From NCBI GenBank assembly GCA_946557105.1, contig CAMNSZ010000004.1:172987-236986 (forward strand): DNA of 64,000 nt. The letters run 5' to 3'. This DNA is from an uncultured Lachnospiraceae bacterium. GTDB taxonomy: Bacteria > Bacillota > Clostridia > Lachnospirales > Lachnospiraceae. Below the pieces are notes generated by a model that was given only the letters and a program-made list of their open reading frames with translations, was not told where the DNA came from and searched no databases. Below, one piece after another: positions 53,010 to 62,896 of the stretch (position 1 is its first letter; every line of letters begins with the position of its first letter). The translations under genes were made by a program, and so were the position numbers.

Positions 53010-54095
53010 ATGGATAAGATTATTTTAACAGGCGACAGGCCTACGGGAAGACTGCATGTAGGGCATTATGTGGGCTCCCTGCGCAGGCGCGTGGAGCTGC
53101 AGAATTCGGGAGAATACAAAAAGACTTTTATTATGATTGCCGATGCGCAGGCGCTTACCGACAATATAGAGAATCCCGAGAAGGTTCGCCAGAATATTAT
53201 CGAGGTGGCGCTTGATTATATGTCCTGCGGTCTGGACCCGGAAAAGTCCACGCTTTTTATTCAGTCACAGATTTCGGAGCTTTGTGAGCTGACCTTTTAT
53301 TACATGGATTTAGTGACTGTGGCAAGACTGCAGCGCAATCCCACCGTAAAGAGCGAGATTCAGATGCGTAACTTTGAGGCGAGTATACCGGTGGGATTTT
53401 TTACTTATCCTATCAGTCAGGCGGCTGATATCACCGCGTTTAAGGCGACTACCGTTCCGGTTGGGGGAGACCAGCTTCCCATGATTGAACAGACAAGGGA
53501 GATTGTGCATAAGTTCAATACGGTATATGCGCCGGTGCTGGTGGAGCCTGCCGCGCTTTTGCCAAAGAGCGAGGCATGCCAGAGGCTGCCGGGCATTGAC
53601 GGTAAGGCGAAGATGAGCAAGTCTTTGGGCAACTGTATTTATCTTGCCGACACGGCGGATGAGGTCCGAACCAAGATCATGAGTATGTACACGGATCCGC
53701 TTCATCTGCAGGTCAGCGATCCCGGGCATCTGGAGGGAAATACTGTATTTACTTATTTGGACGCATTTTGTATGGAGGAACATTTCGGGCGTTACCTGCC
53801 GGATTATGCGAATTTGGACCAGCTGAAGGCGCATTATCAGAGAGGTGGGTTAGGTGACGTGAAGGTCAAGAAGTTCCTGAATAATGTTATGCAGGAAGTC
53901 TTAGAGCCTATCAGAAACCGAAGGAAGGAGCTGGAGAAGGATATCCCTGCAGTCTATGAAATATTAAAGAAGGGCAGCGAGACGGCGCGCGAGATGGCGG
54001 CGCAGACCTTGTCCGAGGTAAAGAGCGCCATGCGCATCAATTATTTTGAGGATGATGAATTAATTCGCGCACAGAGTGAAAAATATGAGGGATAG
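53010..54095 (+). CDS. trpS: tryptophanyl-tRNA synthetase
   Basis: A ~361-residue class I aminoacyl-tRNA synthetase: HIGH-type signature [15 protein letters not shown] in [10 protein letters not shown], and the Trp-pocket region of TrpS. It charges tRNA-Trp in the cytoplasm. The start at 53010 ([13 protein letters not shown]) matches the long-form TrpS family; the ATG at 52998 is close to AAAGG and adds four residues. No T-box leader is visible. Confidence 0.93.
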   Translation: MDKIILTGDRPTGRLHVGHYVGSLRRRVELQNSGEYKKTFIMIADAQALTDNIENPEKVRQNIIEVALDYMSCGLDPEKSTLFIQSQISELCELTFYYMDLVTVARLQRNPTVKSEIQMRNFEASIPVGFFTYPISQAADITAFKATTVPVGGDQLPMIEQTREIVHKFNTVYAPVLVEPAALLPKSEACQRLPGIDGKAKMSKSLGNCIYLADTADEVRTKIMSMYTDPLHLQVSDPGHLEGNTVFTYLDAFCMEEHFGRYLPDYANLDQLKAHYQRGGLGDVKVKKFLNNVMQEVLEPIRNRRKELEKDIPAVYEILKKGSETAREMAAQTLSEVKSAMRINYFEDDELIRAQSEKYEG

Positions 54096-54196
54096 CATGT
54101 GGGATGCCATGAAAAGGACAGTCCATTAGGCAAAAGGCGTTTTGGATAAGCGGGAAGCTTTCAGACATGGCGTTATGAGAAGGTAAGAGGTAAGTA

Positions 54197-55201
54197 ATGA
54201 TGAAAATGGAAATGGATGATGACGATTTAGAGGAGATCATTTTCGATGACCTTGAGGACGGGAGAGAGCAGGAAGAGGAGGACGAGAAGGTTAAGCCTTG
54301 GGTTATGTTTGTTACCTTCGGCGGCCTGATAGTGCTTGCGGCAATTATCTGTGCGCTGCTGTGGTTTTTTACACATTCCGGGAATGAGGAAGGTACGCCT
54401 GCGGGCTCGAATCTTCCGACGGAGTCGGTGACAGATACCTTGGCGCCGGATTTATCGGAGGAAGCGGCCAAGCCGGATACGAACAATGACAGCGGCATCA
54501 ATCCGGATGAAGAGACAGACCCTGAACAAGGACAGGACGCTGCCGGTGCGGGAACTGGAAAAGAGCCTGAGAACGCCGGAGGCGAACAAGGAAAGGGGAA
54601 GGAAGGAACAAAAGAAAGCTCAGCGGGGCAGGACATGGCGGCGACGCAGCCGGCGGAGGCAGAAAAACCCATGGAGGAGCCTGTGTCAGGAACTACCTCT
54701 ATGGAGTTTGCGGAGGTTAACGAGGAGGTGACGGCAAAGGACGTCACGAATCTTCGATCTGCGCCAACCGTTAAGGATTCCGAGAATGTGGTGGCACAGC
54801 TTAAGAACGGAGACAAGCTGTCAAGGACGGGAACCAATTCCTCTACCGGCTGGTCCAGACTGGTGTATAACGGAGAAACGGTTTACGCGGTGACACAATT
54901 CCTCACAACAGATTTGAATTATAAGCCGCCCGTTGCGGAAAATAATCCGAATCGTGTTGTCACTCAGGACAGCAGAGTGATTATATTTACCGATTGCAGC
55001 GATAATATTACTCCCAAAGAATATGTGAATCTGCGGACGGAGCCGAGCACCTCGCAGGGAGAAGCTACCGTCAAGTGTCAGGTGAATAGCGGCGAGACTG
55101 TGGTGCGAACCGGATACAGCGCCGATTCGGGCTGGTCCAGAGTAGAATATAACGGCGAAGTGCTGTATGTGGTGAGCAGTCTGGTGAAGACGGTTCAGTA
55201 A
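54197..55201 (+). CDS. membrane-anchored SH3b-domain protein
   Basis: A 334-residue surface protein: acidic cytoplasmic N-terminus (DDDDLEEIIFDDLEDG), one membrane helix (~residues 36-58), an ~110-residue Glu/Gly/Ala-rich low-complexity stalk, and two bacterial SH3 domains (~170-240 and ~255-334), each with LRSAPT or LRTEPS and GWSR(L/V). SH3b domains bind peptidoglycan peptides, so a cell-wall sensing or anchoring role is likely. No catalytic domain. It follows trpS by 100 bases. Confidence 0.82.
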   Translation: MMKMEMDDDDLEEIIFDDLEDGREQEEEDEKVKPWVMFVTFGGLIVLAAIICALLWFFTHSGNEEGTPAGSNLPTESVTDTLAPDLSEEAAKPDTNNDSGINPDEETDPEQGQDAAGAGTGKEPENAGGEQGKGKEGTKESSAGQDMAATQPAEAEKPMEEPVSGTTSMEFAEVNEEVTAKDVTNLRSAPTVKDSENVVAQLKNGDKLSRTGTNSSTGWSRLVYNGETVYAVTQFLTTDLNYKPPVAENNPNRVVTQDSRVIIFTDCSDNITPKEYVNLRTEPSTSQGEATVKCQVNSGETVVRTGYSADSGWSRVEYNGEVLYVVSSLVKTVQ

Positions 55202-55309
55202 ATGTCTTATGCCGTTTCTTGTTACGCCAAAAGCCGGAACAATTTTTGAATGAAAATATAAAAAATTGGGAAGCATGGATACTAAATTTATAGTATTTCA
55301 TGAAAGGAA

Positions 55310-56392
55310 TTGGTGAAGGGAATGGGTCAGAAGTTAGGCAAGGCAAGCGTTTGTCTGGAAAAGCCGGTATATATTATAAACAGTGCAAGCATCGTGGGAA
55401 AAAAGGAAGGAGAAGGACCGCTGGGGCTGCTGTTCGATATGGTTGGAGAGGACGACATGTTTGGGTGCAATACATGGGAGGAGGCGGAAAGCAGTCTGCA
55501 AAAGGACGCCATTTATATGGCGCTTGGCAAGGCAGGACTGAAGCCTGAGGATATTTCCTTTGTCTTTGCAGGTGACTTGCTTGGTCAATCTATAGCCACA
55601 TCATTTGGTATAGCTACGTATCAGATACCGCTATTAGGAGTATATGGGGCATGTTCTACCTGTGGTGAATCACTGACCATTGGCGCTATGTGTGTGGCGG
55701 GCGGCTTTGCCGAGAGGGTGGTGTGTGTAACCTCCAGTCATTTTGCCAGTGCGGAAAAGGAGTTTCGCTTTCCGTTGGAATACGGCAATCAGCGGCCTCT
55801 CTCCGCCACTTGGACAGTGACGGGAAGCGGCGCCTTTGTACTGAGCGACACCCCTGTCATACCTAAAGTGATAGCAGATGTGAACGGGCAGTCAGAAAAG
55901 GCGCAGAGCAATGCCCGCGCGCAGATTAAAGGTATGACGGTGGGAAAAATCGTAGATTATGGATTGAAGGATTCTATGAATATGGGCGCTTGCATGGCTC
56001 CTGCGGCAGCTTCTACTTTGGAACAGCATTTTCTTGACTTTAACAGTCAACCAAATGATTATGATAAAATTATTACGGGAGATTTGGGCTCGGTTGGTCA
56101 AACGGTTCTAATCGACCTGCTTCGGGAAAAAGGCTATGATATTTCGGATAAGCATATGGACTGCGGCATAGAGATTTATGACGCCAATTCACAGGACACT
56201 CACGCGGGCGGGAGCGGCTGCGGCTGCAGCGCGGTAACCTTATCCGCTTATATTTTGAAACAGATAGAAGAGGGTAATTGGAAGAAGGTGCTCTTTATGC
56301 CCACAGGAGCATTGTTGAGTAAGACCAGCTTCAACGAAGGACAGAGCGTGCCGGGAATAGCGCATGCTCTCGTTTTGGAAAGTGTTTATTAG
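55310..56392 (+). CDS. spoVAD: stage V sporulation protein AD
   Basis: A ~356-residue SpoVAD homologue with a thiolase-like fold: GACSTCGESL and the C-terminal GGSGCGCSA. SpoVAD binds dipicolinic acid and helps load it into the developing spore with the other SpoVA proteins. The start is unsure: TTG 55310, GTG 55313 or ATG 55322 (MGQKLGKAS). spoVAC is not adjacent; spoVAE is about 2.9 kb downstream. Confidence 0.9.
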   Translation: MVKGMGQKLGKASVCLEKPVYIINSASIVGKKEGEGPLGLLFDMVGEDDMFGCNTWEEAESSLQKDAIYMALGKAGLKPEDISFVFAGDLLGQSIATSFGIATYQIPLLGVYGACSTCGESLTIGAMCVAGGFAERVVCVTSSHFASAEKEFRFPLEYGNQRPLSATWTVTGSGAFVLSDTPVIPKVIADVNGQSEKAQSNARAQIKGMTVGKIVDYGLKDSMNMGACMAPAAASTLEQHFLDFNSQPNDYDKIITGDLGSVGQTVLIDLLREKGYDISDKHMDCGIEIYDANSQDTHAGGSGCGCSAVTLSAYILKQIEEGNWKKVLFMPTGALLSKTSFNEGQSVPGIAHALVLESVY

Positions 56393-56525
56393 AATGGAAT
56401 TGTGATAGGAAGCATGTCTGGTATTACGGGGATAAGCGGATAAATATATCGGCGGACGGCAATAAATTGATGAAACTTTTCTTGAAAGTGAATATAATGG
56501 TAGAAAAGTAAAAATTAGGTTATAT

Positions 56526-57533
56526 ATGCAAAATCAAATTTGTCTTGAAAAGGCGGCCGCAGAAGTATGTGCTGCGGCGGCTCAACCTCCTCTTATCTTC
56601 CAAATACCGCCCAAGCAGGGCAGGGAGGTTCTGGAAAAGCTTCAAAATGCTCCGGTGTATATGTATCCCGCATCAATAAAGGATATTGTTGTTAATACAG
56701 GAAAATGGGGGCAGGTTAAAGTATTTATCGTATGCCCCGAAAAGATAACGCCATCAGCCAATGTAATTTTTTACAATCACGGCGGGGGCTGGGTCTTCGG
56801 AAGCTTTCATACACATGAAAAGCTGGTAAGGGAATTGGCGGCAAGAACGGGCTCGGTGGTGATTTTCCCGGAATACAGCCGTGCGCCGGAAGCAAGGTAT
56901 CCTGTCGCCATCGAGCAGTGTTATGACATTATGTGTAAAATACCGTCCGTTTTGCACAACGGCGGTATACAGACGAAGCCCTGTACGCTAATCCTTGCAG
57001 GAGACAGCGCCGGCGGAAATATGGCTATAGCATTGACATTTCTTGCAAGGCAGCGAAGCGGTCCCGTCATTCACAAGCTGCTTTTGTATTATCCTGTCAC
57101 GGATGCATGTTTTGATACAAAATCATATATTCGGTTTGCAGAGGGGTATTATCTGTATAGGCAGGGGATGATATGGTTTTGGAATCAGTATACCGCTTCG
57201 TCTTGTGACCGGTGCAGGATTACGGCGTCACCGCTTAAAGCCGCCGAAGAGCAGCTGAAAGGATTTCCCGATACTATGATATTGAACGGAGAAGCGGATG
57301 TGCTCAGAGATGAGGGCGAAGCTTTTGCCTGCAGGCTGCGGGAGGCGGGCGTCAATGTGACTGCAATAAGCTTTCAAGGCATGATTCACGATTTTGTGAT
57401 GTTAAATGCATTGGACTGCACAAACGCGTGCCGTGCCGCAATGAATGTATCCGTTGATTGGATTAACGAAACCGATTGCTGCAGCCGTTCGCTTTCGTTT
57501 TCTAACGGGAAGATTTGCCACGTCCGGCCATAA
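56526..57533 (+). CDS. HSL-family alpha/beta-hydrolase esterase
   Basis: A 335-residue esterase/lipase of the hormone-sensitive lipase family: oxyanion motif NHGGGWVFG, nucleophile GDSAGG and late motifs EADVLRDEG (Asp) and GMIHDFVM (His) complete the triad. No signal peptide. Cytoplasmic carboxylesterase likely. ATG lies at the end of an AT-rich stretch with only a weak ribosome binding site. Confidence 0.88.
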   Translation: MQNQICLEKAAAEVCAAAAQPPLIFQIPPKQGREVLEKLQNAPVYMYPASIKDIVVNTGKWGQVKVFIVCPEKITPSANVIFYNHGGGWVFGSFHTHEKLVRELAARTGSVVIFPEYSRAPEARYPVAIEQCYDIMCKIPSVLHNGGIQTKPCTLILAGDSAGGNMAIALTFLARQRSGPVIHKLLLYYPVTDACFDTKSYIRFAEGYYLYRQGMIWFWNQYTASSCDRCRITASPLKAAEEQLKGFPDTMILNGEADVLRDEGEAFACRLREAGVNVTAISFQGMIHDFVMLNALDCTNACRAAMNVSVDWINETDCCSRSLSFSNGKICHVRP

Positions 57534-57551
57534 AATTTTTTACAGTGCATA

Positions 57552-57588
57552 AATAATCGCTGAGTCTATTGACAGAGCGATTATTTTT
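57552..57588 (+). terminator. intrinsic terminator after the esterase
   Basis: AATAATCGCT pairs with AGCGATTATT (10 bp) around a 14-base loop, followed by a T run. Confidence 0.75.
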
Positions 57589-57719
57589 ATATGCTTGAAG
57601 GCTGCAGGAGAACAAATCAATCATTCATATAATACGGAGGAAGCTATAATCCATTTTCATCTTGCAATCCATATTGTTTATTGGTAAAATACATTACGAG
57701 ACGGCGGAGGTGAGGCATT

Positions 57720-57965
57720 ATGCGCAGAATGGAATTTAAGATGGAGCGTTCGGGATTCCTCAAAATCGGTGATGAAATTACGGTGACTGAGGGCGTACTC
57801 CCCAGCAATTATTATTATATCATTGATCCGTCGCTTGCCATGTCGGCGAATATACCCTTTCGCAACAGGCTCAGGAGCGCGAAGGGAACGGTAGTTGATA
57901 TTATTGAGAACGCCAGAGGCTTCTATGTGACGGCGGAGTTTGACGAGCCGGAGACAAAAGACTGA
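57720..57965 (+). CDS. small conserved hypothetical protein
   Basis: An 81-residue protein, mostly beta strand by composition (GDEITVTEGVLPSNYYYII and KGTVVDIIENARGFYVTAEF), with an acidic C-terminus. GGAGG lies upstream. No membrane segment. It resembles small uncharacterised Clostridia proteins next to RidA; function unknown. Confidence 0.6.
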   Translation: MRRMEFKMERSGFLKIGDEITVTEGVLPSNYYYIIDPSLAMSANIPFRNRLRSAKGTVVDIIENARGFYVTAEFDEPETKD

Positions 57966-58051
57966 TAACCCGTTCCTGCGTTGGCAATAAAGAAATGAAG
58001 TATTAAAATTATAAAAATAGAAAATCACAAAATGAAGAAAGAGGAAGGATT

Positions 58052-58435
58052 ATGTTAAGGAAAATTTCAACAAATAAGGCGCCGGCAGCAATCGGGCCCT
58101 ATTCACAGGGCATTATTACAGGCAGTTTATTGTTTGCCTCGGGTCAGATCCCCATTAATCCGGCGAACGGCGAAATCGAGGGCTCCGACATTACAAAACA
58201 GGCGGAGCAGGTTATGAAGAATATCGGAGCGCTGCTTGAAGAGGCGGGAACCGATTATACCAGAGTGGTGAAAACCTCCTGCTTTTTGGCCGACATGAAT
58301 GATTTTGCAGCTTTTAACGAGGTTTATGCAAGGTATTTTACAGAGAAGCCTGCGAGAAGCTGTGTAGCGGTTAAGACCCTGCCAAAGAATGTTTTGTGTG
58401 AGGTAGAAGTGATAGCGGAGGTGTCGGTACACTAG
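58052..58435 (+). CDS. ridA: RidA family reactive imine deaminase
   Basis: A 127-residue RidA/YjgF protein: KAPAAIGPYSQGI, FASGQIPINP, active-site Arg in PARSCVAV and the final EVEVIAEV. It hydrolyses 2-aminoacrylate and other reactive enamine/imine metabolites from PLP enzymes, as a trimer. ATG after AGGAAGG. A terminator follows directly. Confidence 0.93.
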   Translation: MLRKISTNKAPAAIGPYSQGIITGSLLFASGQIPINPANGEIEGSDITKQAEQVMKNIGALLEEAGTDYTRVVKTSCFLADMNDFAAFNEVYARYFTEKPARSCVAVKTLPKNVLCEVEVIAEVSVH

Positions 58436-58440
58436 CATAT

Positions 58441-58470
58441 AAAAGCGTCGCAGAAGCGGCGCTTTTATTA
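58441..58470 (+). terminator. intrinsic terminator after ridA
   Basis: AAAAGCGTCGC pairs with GCGGCGCTTTT (one G-T pair) around AGAA. Confidence 0.75.
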
Positions 58471-58555
58471 TAAATATAAATGAGAAATATTATGGTTGCG
58501 TTTTAAAGACGTATCGGCTATGTTTTTTTGGACATGCCGATTAAAGAAAGGCAGG

Positions 58556-59080
58556 ATGAATAAACGAATGGACAGGGACAACGTGGTTTTAATCGGCATG
58601 CCGGGCTCAGGAAAGAGCACGGTGGGCGTAGTTCTGGCTAAACGCTTAGGTTATAGCTTTGTAGATTCGGATTTGGTGATTCAGGACAGGTACGGAAAGC
58701 TTTTGCATGATTTGATTTTGGAGCATGGAGTGGAGGGCTTTTGGAAGATAGAAAACGATGTGAACGCCGGGCTTGCCACGCATAGAAGTGTGATAGCAAC
58801 GGGAGGAAGCGCAGTTTACGGTGCGGAGGCCATGGGGCATTTGCGGGAAATCGGAACAATAATATATTTGAAGCTTCCCTATGAGGAGATTGCGGAAAGG
58901 TTGGGAGATTTAAGCGCCAGAGGAGTGACTTTAAAGTCCGGGCAGTCATTGGAGGATTTATACAGGGAACGTATTCCTCTCTACGAGAAATATGCCCATA
59001 TAACGTTGGATTGTGACAAGAAAATGCTGCGTGACATTGTCGCAGAGGCGGCTTCACAAATATGTATGCCAGCAATGTAA
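58556..59080 (+). CDS. aroK: shikimate kinase
   Basis: A ~174-residue P-loop kinase: Walker A GMPGSGKST, shikimate-binding DSD (FVDSDLVIQ) and GGSAVYG. It phosphorylates shikimate in chorismate biosynthesis. The start is ATG 58556 (or 58568) with AAAGG upstream. The gene belongs to the flank rather than the island, so it is probably the housekeeping copy or an atypical relative; the usual GGG after ATGG is GGS here. Confidence 0.82.
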   Translation: MNKRMDRDNVVLIGMPGSGKSTVGVVLAKRLGYSFVDSDLVIQDRYGKLLHDLILEHGVEGFWKIENDVNAGLATHRSVIATGGSAVYGAEAMGHLREIGTIIYLKLPYEEIAERLGDLSARGVTLKSGQSLEDLYRERIPLYEKYAHITLDCDKKMLRDIVAEAASQICMPAM

Positions 59081-59292
59081 ACGGAAAAATTGCGCTATTT
59101 TGCGGCGTAAAGCGCCGGATTGGAGACTAAGATGCAAAAACGCTTAGAAGAAGCAGTTACTTGCTTTCCGCACTTCTTGATTTTTCACGCATAAATCCGG
59201 TTGAAACGGCAGAAACTAATCAAAAGCTTGAAAAGCGTTTTCAAATATTGAGTCGATGCCCGTTTGTTCCGGCGGGCAAGGGAGGTAAGAAA

Positions 59293-59649
59293 ATGGATTA
59301 TCTGAATGCTTTCTGGGTGGGCGGATTGATTTGTGCGCTTGTACAGATACTTATGGAAAAAACAAAAATGATGCCGGGGCGCATTATGGTATTGTTGGTA
59401 GTCCTTGGGGCGATTATCAGTGTCTTTGGGTGGTATGAGCCTTTTCAGGAATTTGCCGGCGCAGGGGCAAGCGTACCGCTTCTTGGTTTTGGAAACGTCC
59501 TGATGAAGGGCGTTAAGGAGGCTGTTGACGAGCAGGGGCTTTTGGGGCTTTTTGCCGGAGGCTTTAAAGCGGGAGCCGTAGGCACCTGCGCCGCGCTTGT
59601 ATTTGGCTATCTGGCAAGCCTGATTTTTCAGCCTAAAATGAAAAAGTAG
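59293..59649 (+). CDS. spoVAE: stage V sporulation protein AE
   Basis: A ~118-residue membrane protein with about four helices of the SpoVAE type (LNAFWVGGLICALVQIL, FGNVLMKGVKEAV, FAGGFKAGAVG). Part of the SpoVA channel for Ca-DPA in spores. The start 59293 (MDYLNAFW) has GGGAGG upstream; the frame open from 59161 is not used. It is separated from spoVAD by four unrelated genes. Confidence 0.88.
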   Translation: MDYLNAFWVGGLICALVQILMEKTKMMPGRIMVLLVVLGAIISVFGWYEPFQEFAGAGASVPLLGFGNVLMKGVKEAVDEQGLLGLFAGGFKAGAVGTCAALVFGYLASLIFQPKMKK

Positions 59650-59664
59650 CCGGGTTATCAAACA

Positions 59665-59699
59665 GGGAGAATTCGATAAAGTCGGGTTCTCTCTTTTTT
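59665..59699 (+). terminator. intrinsic terminator after spoVAE
   Basis: GGGAGAA pairs with TTCTCTC (one G-T pair) followed by a T6 run. Confidence 0.65.
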
Positions 59700-59759
59700 G
59701 TGATACTATTTTGATACAGAAAATTAAGAAATAATTTAGATGAAAAATTTATGAATACT

Positions 59760-59768
59760 TGCTATACT
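59760..59768 (+). promoter_or_regulatory. extended -10 promoter for the LtaS-like gene
   Basis: TTGCTATACT contains TGn plus TATACT; no good -35 is seen. It lies about 80 bases before the ATG. Confidence 0.45.
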
Positions 59769-59846
59769 TGTGAATAAAGATGAAATATATCCGATAAGAG
59801 CCTTGTTCGACGAGACTTTAATTACGGAAGATAAGGAATGATAGTC

Positions 59847-61991
59847 ATGAGTATATTGTGGGGAAGTCTTGCGGGATTGCTGCTTTATTTAGAGATTGTC
59901 TACCATATCTGCGGATTTGGTTTCAGGGCATGTAATCCTATATACACTATATTTTTAATAATTGCGTGGTCTGCTGTTGAAGCCATGATAATTGGTCTGC
60001 TAAAGGGCAGATGGAAAAAGATTGTTTACTATTTCTGTATCTGGTCAGCCATAATCTGGAGCGGAGCACAGCTGGTTTATCTGCGGATTTTTAAACAGCC
60101 GCTTTTGTGGGAGGCGATGTTCAGGGGAGGACAGGATGCTCTTACCAACTATTGGCGGGAGGCTTTAGAGGGAATAGCGGGAGCCCTGCCGTTTCTGCTG
60201 CTGCTGATATTGCCGGGGATTCTTGCGGGCTTTTTCCTGCACTGGAAAAATTGGGAGCTTCCTTCCTTTAAAAGTCTGCAGGTACTTAGAATGTCGGTTA
60301 TTCTGGCGCTGGGAATCGTGGGCGGCGTAGCGACAATGCAGGTGGGTAAATATATCAATGCCGATTATTACGAGGAGTATGACGAATTTTTTGACCCGCT
60401 GACAGTTGCGCAGAAAATGGGAGTATTCCCCATGCTTCAGAGAGATACTACGGCAAGCGTCGGGAGATTTGCGGGAGGCATTGTTGATAGTTTTGCAGGA
60501 GGCAGAGCCGGTATTGTGGCAAATGCCGGAGCCGTGGTACGGGATAATGAAAATATGCCAAAAGAGAACGGATATAATAAGGAAGATTATAGTGTTTTGA
60601 CAGGGCAGGGTATTCTGGAGGGAGCGGACGCAAAAAGACAGCCCGGTGAAGAAGGCAGCCTTGAGGGGAAGGACCCTGTTATTTTACCTCATCAATTTGA
60701 AATAGATTTCGAGGCTCTGCGCGGACTGGCGGACAATGACAAGCAGGCTTGGCTTGCGGACTATATACAGGGTCTTGCGCCCACAAAATCCAATGAATAT
60801 ACAGGTATTTTTGAGGGCTATAATCTGATATATCTGACGGCAGAAGGATTTTCATCCTATGCGGTGAGGGAGGATTTGACGCCTACCTTGTACCGTCTGA
60901 TTCATTCGGGCTTTGTTTTTGAAAATTATTATGTGCCGTTGTGGCAGACCAGCACTAGCGACGGGGAGTACATTAATTGCACGGCGTTAATTCCGGACGG
61001 ACAGTTCAGCATGCGTAAAAGCAGCGGTAATAATATGGCGTTTACGCTGCCAAGATTTTTTGAGCAGGAGGGGGTTGACTCTTATGCTTACCATAATAAC
61101 AGCCTTTCCTATTATGACAGATATTTGACTCATCCCAATTTAGGCTATGATTTTAAAGGCTGTAAGCTGGGAGAATTGTCACAGGAGGAGTGGGGTTCAA
61201 AGATTTTCCCTATGGAAAATCCCGATGCATGGCCAGCTTCCGATTTGGAAATGATGAAGGGAACCGTGTCGGAGTATATTAATAAAGAGCGTTTTCATGT
61301 GTATTACATGACAGTCTCGGGGCATATGAATTACAATTTTACGGGAAATTCCATGTCAAGCAAAAACCGGGAGGCGGTTGCGGGGCTTGATATGTCCGAG
61401 AATGCCAGAGCCTATATTGCCTGCAACATTGAGCTGGATAAAGCGCTTGAGTATCTCTTGGAGCAGCTAGAAGCGGCAGGAAAGCTGGACAACACGGTAA
61501 TCTGTCTAAGTGCGGACCATTATCCTTATGCCATGACAGAGGAGGAGTATGAGGAATTGGCAGGCAGGGACTTGTCCGAGGGCATGGATATGTACAGGAA
61601 CAGTCTGATATTGTGGAATGCAGGCATGGAGGAGGAACCTGTGCATGTAAAAAAGGCGTGCGGCTCCATGGATATTGTACCCACGCTTTTAAACCTGTTT
61701 GGATTTTCGTATGATTCCAGAATGTATGCGGGAAGAGATATTTTCTCCGACGAGGAGGGCATGGTAATATTCAACGACAGAAGCTTTGTGACGGATTCCT
61801 GTATCTATAACAGAAAGGGAAAGGGAACGCTCTGGCTTACGGACGAGGAGGGCAATGCGATTGTTCCCGAGGAGGAAAGAGAGGATTATTTTTCCGGTAA
61901 GAAACAGGAGGTAAAAGATAGATATAATTTTAGCGCATATATTTTGCAGGAAAATTATTATAGTGATGTGAAGGAAGCTATCAAAAAATAA
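59847..61991 (+). CDS. LtaS-family sulfatase-fold phosphoglycerol transferase
   Basis: A ~714-residue protein with five predicted N-terminal helices (to ~residue 175), a linker of ~120 residues and an extracellular sulfatase-type domain: Glu ligand in LTAEGFSSY, nucleophile Thr in TSTSDGEY, HMNYNF and LSADHYPY metal ligands. LtaS-type enzymes polymerise glycerol phosphate from phosphatidylglycerol. The start at 59847 (MSILWGSLAG) has AAGGA ten bases upstream. The alternative at 59838 is too close to that site. Confidence 0.87.
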   Translation: MSILWGSLAGLLLYLEIVYHICGFGFRACNPIYTIFLIIAWSAVEAMIIGLLKGRWKKIVYYFCIWSAIIWSGAQLVYLRIFKQPLLWEAMFRGGQDALTNYWREALEGIAGALPFLLLLILPGILAGFFLHWKNWELPSFKSLQVLRMSVILALGIVGGVATMQVGKYINADYYEEYDEFFDPLTVAQKMGVFPMLQRDTTASVGRFAGGIVDSFAGGRAGIVANAGAVVRDNENMPKENGYNKEDYSVLTGQGILEGADAKRQPGEEGSLEGKDPVILPHQFEIDFEALRGLADNDKQAWLADYIQGLAPTKSNEYTGIFEGYNLIYLTAEGFSSYAVREDLTPTLYRLIHSGFVFENYYVPLWQTSTSDGEYINCTALIPDGQFSMRKSSGNNMAFTLPRFFEQEGVDSYAYHNNSLSYYDRYLTHPNLGYDFKGCKLGELSQEEWGSKIFPMENPDAWPASDLEMMKGTVSEYINKERFHVYYMTVSGHMNYNFTGNSMSSKNREAVAGLDMSENARAYIACNIELDKALEYLLEQLEAAGKLDNTVICLSADHYPYAMTEEEYEELAGRDLSEGMDMYRNSLILWNAGMEEEPVHVKKACGSMDIVPTLLNLFGFSYDSRMYAGRDIFSDEEGMVIFNDRSFVTDSCIYNRKGKGTLWLTDEEGNAIVPEEEREDYFSGKKQEVKDRYNFSAYILQENYYSDVKEAIKK

Positions 61992-62020
61992 ATAACGATA
62001 TTGAAATTAGAAATGAAAGG

Positions 62021-62042
62021 GCGGCAGATGAAAATCTGCCGC
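62021..62042. terminator. bidirectional terminator hairpin
   Basis: GCGGCAGAT-GAAA-ATCTGCCGC, a perfect 9 bp stem between the convergent LtaS-like and DUF5721 genes. Confidence 0.7.
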
Positions 62043-62543
62043 TTACAAATTTTCGTAGGTTATGCCTTTCTCGGAGAGGTATCCGGTCACGGCTTGATCC
62101 CAAATCATGTCGGGCTCCCTATCCATTATAAAGGTGTGGCAGGAGCTGCCTGTGGTAATGACCGCCCTGCTGCCATCGTACTTGACAGTGAGAACGAGCG
62201 CCTTAAGCAGGGAAGTATCAAAGGTACTTTGCGCATGGGAAAATAAGGAGGCAATTTTTTCTGGCTTTAAATGGAATACGAACTTAAAAAACAGCGGGGT
62301 GTGCCTGCCCTTTATCAGATTAAAGCACAGTCCCTTTATTTCGCTCCAGGGCTGGAATTCATAGGGAAGCCTCTCTGATGTGCGCTCCTCCATGGGAAAA
62401 AAGTCAATATTGATGTGTCCGTCGATAGTATATGTGTTTGAGGTGGAAATGACGGCTTCTTCCAAAAGAAAAATATCAAAAGCATCTCCGGCCAAAAGAC
62501 GGTTCATAAAATGCTTCATTGAAGTGACCTGTAAAGCAAGCAT
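62043..62543 (-). CDS. DUF5721 family protein
   Basis: A ~166-residue protein of the kind restricted to Lachnospiraceae and relatives: MLALQVTSMKHFMNRLLAGD, FLLEEAVISTSNTYTIDGHI. Start 62543 has GGAGG six bases upstream; the frame continues to 62657 through short repeats and is not used. Cytoplasmic; function unknown. Confidence 0.75.
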   Translation of the reverse strand: MLALQVTSMKHFMNRLLAGDAFDIFLLEEAVISTSNTYTIDGHINIDFFPMEERTSERLPYEFQPWSEIKGLCFNLIKGRHTPLFFKFVFHLKPEKIASLFSHAQSTFDTSLLKALVLTVKYDGSRAVITTGSSCHTFIMDREPDMIWDQAVTGYLSEKGITYENL

Positions 62544-62614
62544 ACTAATCCTCCATGTCAGAGTATGAATTTCATAGGCCCCGCGCACATAATTTCTGCT
62601 TTCATTCAGCCGTT

Positions 62615-62680
62615 CAAATTTGTGACGCTTCTGCGCCAATTTGTGAAGCCTCTGCACAAATTTGTGATGGCGTTGCTGCC
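62615..62680. repeat. three imperfect 21-23 bp repeats
   Basis: CAAATTTGTGACGCTTCTGC and two related copies (62637, 62658) stand in tandem upstream of the DUF5721 gene. They could be operators; the rest of 62544-62896 is AT-rich with nothing else recognised. Confidence 0.55.
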
Positions 62681-62896
62681 TATGCGGCAGCCGGTAAAAG
62701 TTTCTATGTATCTTCCGGACATGCCGATTACATTATAATATAAATAGGGCGGAGTGTAAACCAGTCGTTATAATAAAAAGTTTTTAAGAAATAGTACTTT
62801 ATGCTTTACTAGGCATTGTATATATGCTATTATATGTAGTATCTAAAACCATGTTAAACGGTTTGACTATTTTACTTGAAGAATGGAGATTTTATC

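Noticed and set aside
62555..62743. 62-codon plus-strand ORF with repeating ICDASA-like units
   Set aside because: Antisense to the 5' end of DUF5721 and explained by the short DNA repeats at 62615-62680; no RBS.
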